A stretch of 16,622 bases of DNA, taken from contig CAZVEO010000054.1 of assembly GCA_964626385.1 (NCBI GenBank), positions 1 through 16,622 of the forward strand. Direction: 5' to 3'. A model generated the notes under the pieces. It saw only the letters and a program-made list of their open reading frames with translations, did no database searches and was not told where the DNA came from. This DNA is from Scybalousia_A sp964626385 (GTDB lineage Bacteria; Bacteroidota; Bacteroidia; Bacteroidales; P3). The position numbers and the translations under genes are program-made. This document shows positions 7,153-14,816 of the stretch, piece after piece (position 1 is the stretch's first letter; every line of letters begins with the position of its first letter).

Positions 7153-7630
7153 GACAAAGATTTATTGTTTAATTGTATCAGTGTGTTGTTTTTTGTTTTG
7201 CTCTTGCAATTCGGACTTGTTGTTTGACAAAAGCGAAAAGATAAAAGACAATACGTGGAATATTTTTGATAAGAAAACATTTAAGATAAAAGTTGAGGAT
7301 AGGGATAGAATGTCTTTGTATAGATTTGCTGTCAATATCACAAATAATGAGGAATATAAGTATAACAACATATATTTTTTTTTGACAACCATATATCCTG
7401 ATGGTAAAATAAGCGTAAAAGATACTATAGAATGTGAATTGGTAAAAGAGGACGGAAAGTGGAAAGGGAAAAATATGTTTGGTGTTATCGACAATAGGTT
7501 TTGGTTTGCTCAAAATGTGGATTTCAAGCAAAAGGGCACCTATACCTTTAGATTAGAACAAGCCACAAAAGATACCAACCTTATTGGAGTAAAGTCTGTG
7601 GGGTTGCATATAGAAAAAATGCCTGAATAA
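7145..7630 (+). CDS. gldH: Gliding motility lipoprotein GldH
   Basis: 161 residues. A hydrophobic signal (about 6-19) ends in a lipobox-like FCSC, with C21 the probable lipidated residue (C19 possible), followed by NSD. The rest is a beta-rich domain typical of GldH, with motifs such as FAVNITNNEEYKYNNIYFFL and TIYPDGKISVKDTIECEL. GldH is an envelope lipoprotein required for gliding in flavobacteria and retained in non-gliding Bacteroidales, where its role is less clear. It overlaps the end of ricT by 8 nt and is followed 18 nt later by the PBP gene. The conserved position supports the call. Confidence 0.85.
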   Translation: MNKTKIYCLIVSVCCFLFCSCNSDLLFDKSEKIKDNTWNIFDKKTFKIKVEDRDRMSLYRFAVNITNNEEYKYNNIYFFLTTIYPDGKISVKDTIECELVKEDGKWKGKNMFGVIDNRFWFAQNVDFKQKGTYTFRLEQATKDTNLIGVKSVGLHIEKMPE

Positions 7631-7648
7631 TAAAAAACAAAAATACTT

Positions 7649-9928
7649 ATGCAAAACAAAGGAACAAAGCCGAAACAAACAGATAATAGCGCAAAAAAGT
7701 ATGTAAAATATATGTGGGTTACATACGGAGTTTGCGTGTTTATAGTGGTTGCTTTTTTTACCTTACTATCTTTTGGATGTTTGGGTTTTATGCCTTCGTT
7801 TGAGCAATTAGAAAACCCTAATAGCAACCTTGCTTCTGAAATTCTTTCTGATCAAGGGGAATTATTAGGTTATATAGGTATAGAAAACCGCACAAATATA
7901 GATTATAAAGAGTTGCCACCTTCTTTAATAAATGCTCTAAAAGCCACTGAAGATGCACGTTTTGAAGACCATAGCGGAATTGATGCACGTAGTCTTTTTA
8001 GAGTTTTGATAAAGACCGTAATAGGAGGACAAAACACAGGAGGAGGAAGTACTATTACTCAGCAATTGGCAAAAAATCTTTTTCCTCGTAACAAGGGATC
8101 TAAATTCTCCACTGCCTTCGCTAAGTTAAAAGAATGGGTTGTTGCAGTAAAATTAGAAAGGAGATACTCTAAACAAGAAATAATATCTATGTATCTTAAT
8201 ACTGTGGATTATGGTTCCAATTCTTTTGGTATAAAAACAGCTGCAAACACTTTTTTTTCTGTTCCACCCAAAGATTTGAAACCACAGGAATCTGCCGTTT
8301 TGGTAGGCTTGTTAAAAGCACCTACAACATACAACCCTGTAAGACACAACCAAAAATCAAGGGAAAGAAGAAATGTTGTGCTTTCTCAGATGCATAAATA
8401 TGGTTATTTAACAGACGAGGAATTTAATACTCTTTACAATTCAGAATTGATTACTCATTTTAATCCTGCTACACAAGATAGGGGTGTTGCTACTTATTTT
8501 AGGGAGAAGGTAAGGCAATTTATGAATGAATGGTGCAAAACTCACTACAAAAACAATGGCGAAAGGTATGATGTTTATAGAGATGGACTAAGAATATACA
8601 CTACCCTAAATTATGATATGCAAAGAAATGCAGAGCAAGCAGTAGAAACACATTTTAAGGAAATGCAAGCCAATTTTTTTAAACAATGTAAGGGTAGGAA
8701 GGGCGCACCTTTTACAGGTATATCTCAAGAAAATATAAACAAATACTATGACCAATCTATGAAATCTTCTGACCGTTACAATAATATGGTTAAAGAAGGT
8801 GCTACGGAAAAAGAAATAAAAGAGGCTTTTAACACCCCTACTGAGATGGAAATTTTTACTTGGGAAGGAGAAAAAGACACGATAATGACTCCGATGGACT
8901 CTATCAAATATTATAAGTATTTTCTTAACACAGGTATGGTTTCCATAGAGCCACAGACAGGACACATAAAAGTATATGTAGGTGGTATAAATTACAAATA
9001 TTTCAAGTTTGATAACGCTACACTTGGTAGGAGACAAATAGGTTCTACTTTTAAACCTTTTGTTTATGCTTGTGCTATGAAAGATAGTGAAATTTTACCT
9101 TGTTTTCAAATAGAAAATTCTCCTGTAACCTTTCCTGAATATGACAACTGGACTCCAAAAAATTCAAGTCATGCTCGTGAAGGAGAAATGGTCAATTTAA
9201 AGTGGGCTTTGGCTAATTCAGTCAATTATGTTTCCGCCGCTCTTATGAAAGATTATACTTCGCCAAGTAGTGTTATAAATTTGGTAAGGCAGATGGGTAT
9301 AAAAAGTCCTATACAACCTGTGCCATCCATTTGTTTGGGGACACCAGACTTAACTGTTATGGAGATGGCAGGAGCTATGGCCTCTTTTGTCAATCTTGGC
9401 GTTCATAAACAACCTATTTACATTACTAAAATAACAAATAATAAGGGTATTGTTTTAGAAACATTTACTTCAAAGAGCAATGTTGCTTTGGACGAAAAGA
9501 CCTCCTATTTAGTTGTAGATTTGATGAAAGGAGTTGTGGATGGAGGAACGGGGTCAAGGTTAAGGTATAAGTATGGAATAAAAAGTACTATAGCAGGCAA
9601 AACAGGAACAACGGACAACAATTCTGATGGATGGTTTATAGGTCTAAATCCAAAGCTTGCCACCGCTATTTGGGTTGGAGGAGAGTATAGGAGTATACAT
9701 TTTGCTTCTATGACCTGGGGGCAAGGTGCTGCTATGGCTTTGCCTGTATATGGCTATTTTATGGCAAAATGTGAAAAGAACCCAAAACTTGGTTTTTATC
9801 AAGGCGGATTTATAAAACCTTCAGATTTAGAGTTTGAAGACGATTGCGATGCTTCAGAAATGGGAACTAACTCCAAAGGAGATACCATTTCCGTAAGTAC
9901 CTTCGGAGAATACAACAAAGGTTGGTAA
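7649..9928 (+). CDS. Class A penicillin-binding protein (PBP1A-type)
   Basis: 759 residues, a bifunctional peptidoglycan synthase of the inner membrane. A short cytoplasmic tail and one membrane helix (about 26-50) lead to a GT51 glycosyltransferase domain with catalytic E101 in TEDARFEDHSG and the motif GGGSTITQQLAKNLF. The transpeptidase domain has S466-T-F-K469, S524-V-N and K651-T-G, all three active-site motifs intact. A Lys/Glu-rich insertion lies between the domains (about 330-410). Length and order fit the mrcA/ponA family. It closes the + strand operon after gldH. The C-terminal tail is acidic and short, with no PASTA repeats. Confidence 0.93.
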   Translation: MQNKGTKPKQTDNSAKKYVKYMWVTYGVCVFIVVAFFTLLSFGCLGFMPSFEQLENPNSNLASEILSDQGELLGYIGIENRTNIDYKELPPSLINALKATEDARFEDHSGIDARSLFRVLIKTVIGGQNTGGGSTITQQLAKNLFPRNKGSKFSTAFAKLKEWVVAVKLERRYSKQEIISMYLNTVDYGSNSFGIKTAANTFFSVPPKDLKPQESAVLVGLLKAPTTYNPVRHNQKSRERRNVVLSQMHKYGYLTDEEFNTLYNSELITHFNPATQDRGVATYFREKVRQFMNEWCKTHYKNNGERYDVYRDGLRIYTTLNYDMQRNAEQAVETHFKEMQANFFKQCKGRKGAPFTGISQENINKYYDQSMKSSDRYNNMVKEGATEKEIKEAFNTPTEMEIFTWEGEKDTIMTPMDSIKYYKYFLNTGMVSIEPQTGHIKVYVGGINYKYFKFDNATLGRRQIGSTFKPFVYACAMKDSEILPCFQIENSPVTFPEYDNWTPKNSSHAREGEMVNLKWALANSVNYVSAALMKDYTSPSSVINLVRQMGIKSPIQPVPSICLGTPDLTVMEMAGAMASFVNLGVHKQPIYITKITNNKGIVLETFTSKSNVALDEKTSYLVVDLMKGVVDGGTGSRLRYKYGIKSTIAGKTGTTDNNSDGWFIGLNPKLATAIWVGGEYRSIHFASMTWGQGAAMALPVYGYFMAKCEKNPKLGFYQGGFIKPSDLEFEDDCDASEMGTNSKGDTISVSTFGEYNKGW

Positions 9929-10086
9929 TCCCACCACCCTCACCACATTTGCTGTTTTAACATAGGTTACGAACTGGGGTTGTTCTATAAAAGCAAATCT
10001 TTCCTTTTATTACAACTTTGTGCCAAGAGAGGTTCATTGTAACCTTAACAACCCCATGCTGACTTATTAAAAATTATCTAAGTGTT
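9929..10086. other. Convergent intergenic gap with repeat remnants
   Basis: No gene is seen. AGGTTAC (9964-9970) has its complement GTAACCT at 10039-10045, and TGGGGTTGTT (9975-9984) has AACAACCCCA at 10047-10056, so the pairings interleave rather than nest. The segment around 10047-10065 resembles the AACCCATGCTAACTTAT module found near 13278 and 13830. No clear run-of-T terminator stem was found between the two convergent operons. Confidence 0.45.
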
Positions 10087-11169
10087 TTATTTCTTTCTAA
10101 CTTTTGGGTCTAAGTAGCCGTAAATTACATCTGTAAGTATATTTACCATAACCAAAAATATACAAATAACCAATAATGAAGACATTATAAGAGGAAAATC
10201 ATATACATCTAAAGCATTGACTATCACCACCCCCATACCTTTCCAATCAAAGATATATTCCACAAAAACAGCTCCGGCAAGCAAAGAGGCAAACCAACCG
10301 CTTACAGCTGTTATTACAGGGTTAAGTGCATTTTTTAGAGCATGATGAAAAATAACTTGCAACCTACTAAGCCCCTTACTGTAAGCTGTTCTTATATAGT
10401 CCTGAGCAAAAACTTCATTAAGTGTGCTTTTGGTCAATTCAGTAATAACAGCCAAAGGTCTTATGCCCAAAGTTAAGGCGGGTAATATAAGATTTTTCAA
10501 AGCAATGTATTCTCCTTTTCCCATATCGTCAACTTCTTTCAGAGAACCAAACATAGACAAATGAGTAATATCTGCAAGTTTAAAAGCAAACAACCATGCT
10601 ATTATTATAGCAGCAAAAAAAGACGGCAAACTCATACCTATGGAAGTAAGCACCTGTATAAGCCTATCAACCCAAGTATTTATATAAACTGAGGAAATAC
10701 TACCTAAAATAACACCAACAATAAAGGCGAATAATATACTCGTTAGAGCAAGAATAAAAGTATTTAAAACCGCCTCTGAAAGTATCTCACTAACATTTCT
10801 TTTGTTTTGATAACTTTTGCCAAGATATGGCTTTTTGAGAACAATTTTTAAACTCTTTATTTGCAAAAGAGTGAGAGAGGAAGTGTATTTGTTTTTGTCA
10901 AAATAGAAGTTACTGTTTTCTTTTGTAGAGTGAAAAGATATGGGAATAATATTGTTAAGATAATTGAGATATTGTATACCTATGGGCTTATCTAACCCCA
11001 ATTCTTTATGTATAATCTCCACGCTTTCTTTATCTGCCCTTTGCCCCAACATCATACGTGCCGGGTCGCCGGGCAGTATGTTAAAAAGGAAGAATACCAA
11101 CGTAACAACTCCCCAAAGCACCAATAAACCGTAACCTATTTTTTTTAAAACAAAAATCAACATTATCAA
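10087..11169 (-). CDS. ABC transporter permease, DppB/OppB-like
   Basis: 360 residues, an inner-membrane permease of the binding-protein-dependent family. It begins with a membrane helix and the typical VTLVFFLFNILPGDPARMMLG. The C-terminal half has several helices and the EAA loop, DYIRTAYSKGLSRLQVIFHH, which contacts the ATPase. The family normally works with a second permease, two ATPases and a solute-binding lipoprotein for peptides or nickel; none of these is in the window. Between the first helix and the core lies a longer-than-usual polar segment (about 60-125). M1 or M3 can start the protein. It ends a - strand operon, 29 nt after the DoxX-like gene. Confidence 0.85.
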   Translation of the reverse strand: MIMLIFVLKKIGYGLLVLWGVVTLVFFLFNILPGDPARMMLGQRADKESVEIIHKELGLDKPIGIQYLNYLNNIIPISFHSTKENSNFYFDKNKYTSSLTLLQIKSLKIVLKKPYLGKSYQNKRNVSEILSEAVLNTFILALTSILFAFIVGVILGSISSVYINTWVDRLIQVLTSIGMSLPSFFAAIIIAWLFAFKLADITHLSMFGSLKEVDDMGKGEYIALKNLILPALTLGIRPLAVITELTKSTLNEVFAQDYIRTAYSKGLSRLQVIFHHALKNALNPVITAVSGWFASLLAGAVFVEYIFDWKGMGVVIVNALDVYDFPLIMSSLLVICIFLVMVNILTDVIYGYLDPKVRKK

Positions 11170-11198
11170 AAACGGCTACCGACAAGACAAATTATTTT

Positions 11199-12341
11199 TT
11201 ATAAGTTTCTCCAAGCAAATTTTTCTTTCACCACACCTTTACTCAAATGTACAATACCCGGATTGGAACGAATCATTGCTTTTATTGCCTTATCATCACA
11301 GGAATAAAACATATAATCTTGCAAACCATATTTTTGAGAAAAATCATACCAATTCTTAGTACTCGAAGCTGTAACTACAATGATATTATTCTTATCTTGG
11401 TCTAATTTTTTTACAAAGTTACTTATTCGTTGCATACCCTTTTGATTTGCTATCTGCATATTCCAAACAGCAATTATATATACATCCCTTGTAGTATCTC
11501 CAAGCACCTCAAGTGCATTATCTTTAGTATCTTCTAACTCTACCAAAGAAAAGCCCTCTGCTGCTATGGTATTGGTATTAAATACTCTTTCTTTTCCTTC
11601 AACATACTCCCAATTATCTGCAAAATTAGGGTCGCTTTCATAGGCTTGCATTAAAGTGCCTTCCCCCTCAGAAGCCAAAGAAAACTCTTTTTCTTCTCCT
11701 GTGTTTTTGTTTTTATATGTAGCATAAGCCAAAGGAGGTTTTTGTTTGTCGATGGTAGGACACATAACATTTCCTATTTTCCAAGGACGAAAATCAATAA
11801 TAGGTTCAAATATTATATTTCTTATTGAAAAACAAATCATTAACAATAAGATTATAATAGTAGAAAATAATGGTAATTTTTTCTTGTAATCTTCTTTTTC
11901 TTTCTTGTCAAAAATAAATATACCTATAAGAATAATATCCAAAACTATATTTTTCCAAAATGTTTGCCAATTAGTTAATTTTACCGCATCGCCAAAACAA
12001 CCGCAATCACTGACATTATTAGTTAACGCATCTATAAAAGTTGTTATGGTAAAAAAAGCCATAAAAATAACTCCGACCCAACGCACAGGCTTGTTATAGA
12101 TATGGCAGAACATCATAACACCGAGACTAAATTCCAACACACACAACGCCACTGCTATTATGATAGGAAAGGTTAAAGTATCATTGACCAAGAAGCCAAA
12201 ACCAAAAACATTTAAATATTCTTCCACTTTGTACGCCGTGCCCATAGGGTCAACAGCTTTGACAAAGCCCGAAAATATAAACACTACTCCAAAGATACCT
12301 CTGAGTATGTAATCTAATGTAGTTCCAAATTTATTCTTCAT
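11199..12341 (-). CDS. DoxX/MauE-family membrane protein, BT_3928-like
   Basis: 380 residues. The N-terminal half (about 1-170) holds four or more membrane helices of DoxX/MauE type, including RGIFGVVFIFSGFVKAVDP and the DCGCFGD motif known from MauE-like redox-associated proteins. The C-terminal half (about 200-380) looks like a soluble thioredoxin-like domain without a CxxC pair. A role in envelope redox or thiol chemistry is suggested by the family but not shown. It lies 20 nt after the DUF1599 gene. In Bacteroides these two genes are, as I recall, followed by tpiA, whereas here the next gene is an ABC permease. Confidence 0.82.
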   Translation of the reverse strand: MKNKFGTTLDYILRGIFGVVFIFSGFVKAVDPMGTAYKVEEYLNVFGFGFLVNDTLTFPIIIAVALCVLEFSLGVMMFCHIYNKPVRWVGVIFMAFFTITTFIDALTNNVSDCGCFGDAVKLTNWQTFWKNIVLDIILIGIFIFDKKEKEDYKKKLPLFSTIIILLLMICFSIRNIIFEPIIDFRPWKIGNVMCPTIDKQKPPLAYATYKNKNTGEEKEFSLASEGEGTLMQAYESDPNFADNWEYVEGKERVFNTNTIAAEGFSLVELEDTKDNALEVLGDTTRDVYIIAVWNMQIANQKGMQRISNFVKKLDQDKNNIIVVTASSTKNWYDFSQKYGLQDYMFYSCDDKAIKAMIRSNPGIVHLSKGVVKEKFAWRNL

Positions 12342-12361
12342 TGTTTTAATATTTTTTTAAA

Positions 12362-12913
12362 TTAATTATTACCTTTGCCTAAACCAAGTTGTATAAGACA
12401 GAAAATAGAATAGTTTATTATATCCGTATAACTACCCTCAGCACCTTCTGATACTATTGTTTTGCCTTTATTGTCTTCTATTTGCTTCAATCTTCTAAGT
12501 TTCATAAGTATTACATCAGTCATAGAACTAACCCTCATCTCTCGCCAAGCCTCTCCATAGTCATGGTTCTTTTTCAACATCAAATCTTTTGTTTGTTTTA
12601 CATATTTGTCATATAATTGCTCAGCCAATTTTGCGTCTATTTCCTCAGTGGAGTAAGTACCCAACTCACATTGTATTAGAGCCATAATACCGTAATTAAC
12701 CATAGCAATAAATTCTCCCGCAACATCATCCCCCACAAGATTAACACCACTTTCTTGTATGCTTCTTATACGATTGGCTTTTATAAAAATTTGGTCGGTT
12801 AAAGAGGGCAGACGCATAATACGCCACGAGGTACCATAGTCTTTCATCTTTTTCATATAAAGACTTTTAGCCTTATTCATTACCTCATCATATTCCAAAC
12901 TTGTCTTACTCAT
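12362..12913 (-). CDS. Tandem DUF1599 protein
   Basis: 183 residues made of two copies of the same unit. Copy 1 has MKKMKDYGTSWRIMRLPSLT (about residues 20-39), and copy 2 has LKKNHDYGEAWREMRVSSMT, each followed by a helix with IxxKxxRxRxI-type spacing. DUF1599 domains have been linked by comparative genomics to nucleotide or base modification; the biochemical activity is unknown. It heads the - strand operon, with a promoter-like sequence just upstream. The ATG is preceded by an AT-rich leader without Shine-Dalgarno sequence. Confidence 0.82.
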   Translation of the reverse strand: MSKTSLEYDEVMNKAKSLYMKKMKDYGTSWRIMRLPSLTDQIFIKANRIRSIQESGVNLVGDDVAGEFIAMVNYGIMALIQCELGTYSTEEIDAKLAEQLYDKYVKQTKDLMLKKNHDYGEAWREMRVSSMTDVILMKLRRLKQIEDNKGKTIVSEGAEGSYTDIINYSIFCLIQLGLGKGNN

Positions 12914-12941
12914 AATACTTTACTCTTTACTTATAGTTTTG

Positions 12942-12973
12942 CAAAGGTATGTATTATTTTTTGACGAACCAAG
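12942..12973 (-). promoter_or_regulatory. Promoter of the DUF1599-DoxX-permease operon
   Basis: On the minus strand a CTTG (12970-12973) lies 20 nt before TACCTTTG (12942-12949). The second matches the Bacteroidetes -7 box TAnnTTTG exactly, and the first is one base off the TTTG -33 box. Distance to the DUF1599 ATG is about 29 nt. Confidence 0.65.
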
Positions 12974-13082
12974 AATTTTAAAAAAATATTTTTTAGAGTT
13001 AGTATAGTTGTTTATGGTTGTTTAAAATTATGTAAGGTTAATTAAAGTTTATTAATGTTGTTCAAAAAATAAGCACAGCCCA

Positions 13083-13155
13083 CACCCACAGGGTGCACCC
13101 ATAGGGTGTCTTTAAAGGGCACAGGCTCAGCCTGTTTTATAATGGCATAGCCATT
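13083..13155. repeat. Row of short palindromes
   Basis: Four perfect short palindromes sit close together: CACCC-ACA-GGGTG (13083-13095), CACCC-ATA-GGGTG (13096-13108, directly abutting), CAGGCT-C-AGCCTG (13122-13134) and AATGGC-ATA-GCCATT (13141-13155). The same words recur further right. Loops are one to three bases. No reading frame runs through. Confidence 0.75.
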
Positions 13156-13162
13156 ACTTTTT

Positions 13163-13295
13163 TATAGGTTAGCATAAGTTAAAATGAGGGCAAAGCCACA
13201 CCCACAGGGTGTTTTATAAGGGCATAGCCATTACTTTCTTTTAATGGCTATGCCCTTATAAATCAGGCTGTGCCTGTAACCTATGCTAACTTATA
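13163..13295. repeat. Cloverleaf-like array of nested palindromes
   Basis: An outer stem pairs 13163-13180 with 13278-13295 (16 of 18 positions). Inside, hairpins follow one another almost without gaps: GGC-AAA-GCC (13189-13197), CACCC-ACA-GGGTG (13199-13211), a perfect 21-bp stem (13213-13233 with 13242-13262, 8-nt loop), and CAGGC-TGT-GCCTG (13264-13276). Single bases separate neighbours. It lies 250 nt upstream of the DUF1599 gene. Confidence 0.75.
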
Positions 13296-13333
13296 ACAAC
13301 CCACTTCTCAAAAAAGAGGTCAAAAAAAAATTT

Positions 13334-13440
13334 CGGGAAATCGCGTAAATACCCATTTAAAAGCAAAAAATAAGAGTGCTACTATTGATTATCAGACACT
13401 TAACCTTTTTCGAAGGGTCAAAAATTGGCATTTTTCTTGA
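13334..13440. repeat. Dispersed intergenic repeat, right copy (inverted)
   Basis: Inverted copy of positions 1-107, about 88 percent identical by hand count. The longest unbroken shared blocks cover the CTACTATTGATTATCA and TTAACCTTTTTCGAAGGGTC segments, as read on this strand. Differences cluster in two short patches, which suggests separate drift rather than a recent duplication. Confidence 0.75.
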
Positions 13441-13523
13441 AAATCAGCGATTTCGAGAGGTTTTTTGAAGAAAAATTTTTACAAATCGGGATTTTACAAA
13501 AATGAATCTTCGTTTTATTTCGA

Positions 13524-13559
13524 CGAATCTTCGTTTCGAGAAATCGAAACGAAGATTCG
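13524..13559. repeat. Perfect 16-bp hairpin with GAAA loop
   Basis: CGAATCTTCGTTTCGA (13524-13539) and TCGAAACGAAGATTCG (13544-13559) are exact complements around GAAA; flanking A and T extend the stem to 17 bp. The first half is also repeated directly just upstream (GAATCTTCGTTT at 13504-13515). There is no T-run, so it is not a typical terminator. Confidence 0.8.
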
Positions 13560-13710
13560 TTATCGTTGATTATCAAGTAGTTACAAGGGTAAAAATCGTT
13601 AATTTTGTGGTAGGGTTATTTTTCTCTTACAAAGTTACGAACATTTTTTGACCTGACCAAACGCGTGCACACTTTTTATTTGTAACTCATTGATTCTCAG
13701 TAAACCGATT

Positions 13711-13910
13711 TTGCACCCACAGGGTACTTTTTATAGGGCAAAGCCGTTACAAAAACACATACGCTTAGCGTCTTTAAAACAGCCTGTGACTGCAGGCTGA
13801 ACCTGTTCTATAAGGGCAGAGCCGTTAATTTTATAAGTTAGCATGGGTTGTGATAGGGCAAAGCCGTTACTTTGTAACGGCTTTGCCCTTATAGAACAGC
13901 CTGAGGCTGT
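13711..13910. repeat. Second palindrome cluster downstream of Omp28 gene
   Basis: This holds CACCC-ACA-GGGT (13714-13725), CAGCCTG-6 nt-CAGGCTG (13780-13799), a perfect 16-bp hairpin with TTT loop (13855-13870 with 13874-13889), and ACAGCCT-G-AGGCTGT (13896-13910). The segment 13803-13827 is also complementary to 13875-13899 in 24 of 25 positions. The 13855-13910 hairpins lie just beyond the 3' end of the minus-strand Omp28-like gene and could end its transcript. Confidence 0.7.
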
Positions 13911-13929
13911 AGATGTGTATTATCAAAAA

Positions 13930-14745
13930 TTATCTTACTGATATTTCGTTGGTTTGTATGACTTGACCCGTTTGTTGATTCGTAACTATTGCTACTACTC
14001 TACAATTAGATAGATTCCAAATAGGGTCTATATTTATGCCATAATTCCATCTTAATGTTTCACCCGAAGCAATACTTTCTGTGTTTACCGGCAGGTCTAT
14101 CAAAGCATTCTCTCTTAATACATTATAAAAGACATAATCGGTAATTTCTTTTGCTCCGTCCAACTGTAGTCCTACAATGCCATCCTCTACTACTACAAGA
14201 GTAAGCAAAAGATTATCCGTAATGTCTTTTATCGCTGATAACTCTATACCTACGAGTATTCTCTGTGAATTTTCTTTTATACCCAAACCTATATTCAAAG
14301 AATGAGACATTGTATTAAGATTTTCGGCTATAGTGGATTCCCAATCAGAATACAGCATTGCAGAAGTACTACGATTTATTATTCCTGCAGGAAAGGCGGA
14401 TACTCCAAACTTTTCTTGCAAAGTATTGCCATAAGATGTTCTTAAATCTAAACTGTCGTTACGTTTAGTTGGCTCAGAAAAACTACCGGCATGAATAGTA
14501 ACTGCTACCAATTTTTCTTTATAAGATTCTTTTAACTCCTCCAACTCCTTAGCGGCTTTGGGGCAGTTGGTGCATTTCCAACCGCTGTATTCTTCTAAGA
14601 GAATTGCTTGCGAGGATTGAGTTTTTGCAATAGGTATTACCTCATCTATTTGGTAAGCAACAAAAGACATAAACTCTTGTTCCTCGTAGTTATCACAAGC
14701 AACAAAAAAAATCATAACCAATAATAAAAAACTAATCTTTCTCAT
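13930..14745 (-). CDS. Omp28-related thioredoxin-fold lipoprotein
   Basis: 271 residues. A signal peptide ends in the lipobox FVAC (C17 lipidated), followed by DNYEEQE. A thioredoxin-like segment has the motif WKCTNCPKAA (C58, C61), preceded by ILLEEYSG, and continues with VAVTIHAGSF and the cis-Pro-like region VSAFPAGIINRS. The C-terminal half is beta-rich. This matches the Omp28-related outer-membrane family of Bacteroidetes, originally described in Porphyromonas as a surface antigen; a thiol-redox role is possible from the CxxC pair. It stands alone, with 71 nt to the divergent ERF gene and about 1 kb of repeats after its stop. Confidence 0.85.
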   Translation of the reverse strand: MRKISFLLLVMIFFVACDNYEEQEFMSFVAYQIDEVIPIAKTQSSQAILLEEYSGWKCTNCPKAAKELEELKESYKEKLVAVTIHAGSFSEPTKRNDSLDLRTSYGNTLQEKFGVSAFPAGIINRSTSAMLYSDWESTIAENLNTMSHSLNIGLGIKENSQRILVGIELSAIKDITDNLLLTLVVVEDGIVGLQLDGAKEITDYVFYNVLRENALIDLPVNTESIASGETLRWNYGINIDPIWNLSNCRVVAIVTNQQTGQVIQTNEISVR

Positions 14746-14786
14746 AAAGCAAAAAACTTTTTAAAAGTAAATAACGGAAAAACAAG

Positions 14787-14794
14787 CAAAAGTA
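14787..14794 (-). promoter_or_regulatory. Putative -7 box for the Omp28-like gene
   Basis: On the minus strand this reads TACTTTTG, fitting TAnnTTTG, about 42 nt before the ATG. A -33 TTTG at the expected distance was not found. Confidence 0.4.
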
Positions 14795-14816
14795 TTGTAT
14801 AAAAAAAATTAAAAAT

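Noticed and set aside
8606..9037. Long antisense open frame inside the PBP gene
   Set aside because: It lies wholly opposite a gene with all class A PBP motifs, has a low-complexity hydrophobic translation and no promoter or family resemblance.
9964..10056. Pseudoknot RNA in the convergent gap
   Set aside because: Interleaved pairing is real, but the arms are 7 and 10 nt, the loops are long, and the parts match remnants of the dispersed repeat family; degeneration is the simpler explanation.
1..13440. Composite transposon bounded by the inverted 107-bp repeats
   Set aside because: No transposase or integrase lies between the copies; the enclosed genes are conserved housekeeping operons and the repeats have drifted in patches.
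13083..13910. CRISPR array
   Set aside because: The repeats are short palindromes of differing sequence with no constant-length repeat or spacer and no cas genes.
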